The translations under genes were made by a program, and so were the position numbers. A stretch of 64,000 nt of DNA from GCA-2690565 sp002457235 (GTDB taxonomy: Bacteria > Verrucomicrobiota > Verrucomicrobiia > Opitutales > Coraliomargaritaceae). Numbering within the stretch: the stretch's first letter is position 1; every line of letters begins with the position of its first letter. The stretch is taken from positions 124,001 through 188,000 of the forward strand of contig JBJLEZ010000009.1 of NCBI GenBank assembly GCA_045565695.1. The letters run 5' to 3'. The notes under the pieces are model-generated. The model was not told where the DNA came from. It made no database searches and saw nothing but the letters and a program-made list of their open reading frames with translations. This document shows positions 63,923 to 64,000 of this stretch, piece after piece.

Positions 63923-64000
63923 ATGAAAGAAAAATCACAAGAACATGGTGCTAAATATTGGAAAAGTCTTGATGACTTAGCTGAAACGCCAGCATTTAAG
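63923..64000 (+). CDS. actB: Alternative complex III Fe-S/molybdopterin-type subunit ActB (3' end outside window)
   Basis: Only 26 codons, MKEKSQEHGAKYWKSLDDLA and onward, are in the window. The 'YWKSLDDLAETPAF' start is typical of ActB, a large periplasmic subunit with Fe-S clusters and a molybdopterin-oxidoreductase-like domain that lacks the cofactor. Position after actA supports it. Confidence 0.82.
   Translation, partial: MKEKSQEHGAKYWKSLDDLAETPAFK

Overview
The window looks like a low-GC chromosome segment from a marine Verrucomicrobiota bacterium, probably of the Opitutae. This is inferred from gene content; no single marker gene settles it. The cell is diderm: there are lptB, an OstA/LptC-like gene, an LpxH-like hydrolase, tolB and surA. 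It also has a McsB-ClpC pair more typical of Gram-positive bacteria, a very long GreA-type protein as in chlamydiae, alternative complex III, and secreted proteins ending in a short 'DLxNW...FFRxK' module that I associate with Verrucomicrobia.

Layout. 0-5.5 kb: protein quality control (mcsB, clpC), riboflavin (ribB-type), ribosomal L21/L27. 5.5-9.3 kb: Fur-like regulator, TPR protein, priA, ferredoxin. 9.3-13.6 kb: rpsP-trmD-rplS, rpmB, a MidA-like protein, tsaD and tRNA-Phe. 13.6-19 kb: zinc transporter, clpP, rpiB, rpmG, an Mrp ATPase, tolB, glutaredoxin. 19-31 kb: uvrA, an orphan OppF-type ATPase, hemW, rpoN, an A-type Fe-S carrier, class I fumarase, rsmB, long greA. 31-46.8 kb: MFS transporter, coaD, pgsA-pgpA, a rhomboid-like membrane protein, trpS, menD-menB-metG, rnc-mfd-surA and a PIN-PhoH ATPase. 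46.8-48.2 kb: glycosyltransferase and tRNA-Asn. 53.7-64 kb: LpxH-like hydrolase, aspS, LPS transport, hprK, dnaA, two unknowns, and the start of the alternative complex III operon (actA, partial actB), which runs off the end.

The accessory part is 48.2-53.7 kb. It holds six secreted or outer-membrane proteins, all on the + strand. Four share an almost identical signal-peptide coding segment, and five end in variants of one short C-terminal module. They are separated by repeated intergenic blocks: a 3' block (R1, four copies, with a hairpin and a G-tract of 5 to 10 bases) and a 5' leader block (R2, three copies). Where R1 and R2 meet they form one spacer of about 140 bp. At one place this spacer is split, exactly at the G-tract, by a segment of about 750 bp carrying an outer-membrane protein gene. 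Two of the six genes are each broken by one in-frame stop codon. The sixth encodes signal peptide, pentapeptide repeats, a helical linker, the shared module and a cupredoxin-like domain. This modular, decaying array is the best candidate for an undescribed system.

The rest is housekeeping with some lineage-specific twists: a RibBA whose GTP cyclohydrolase half lost its zinc cysteines, a Fur-like protein without the histidine cluster, a rhomboid-like protein with a zinc ribbon, and no convincing origin next to dnaA.
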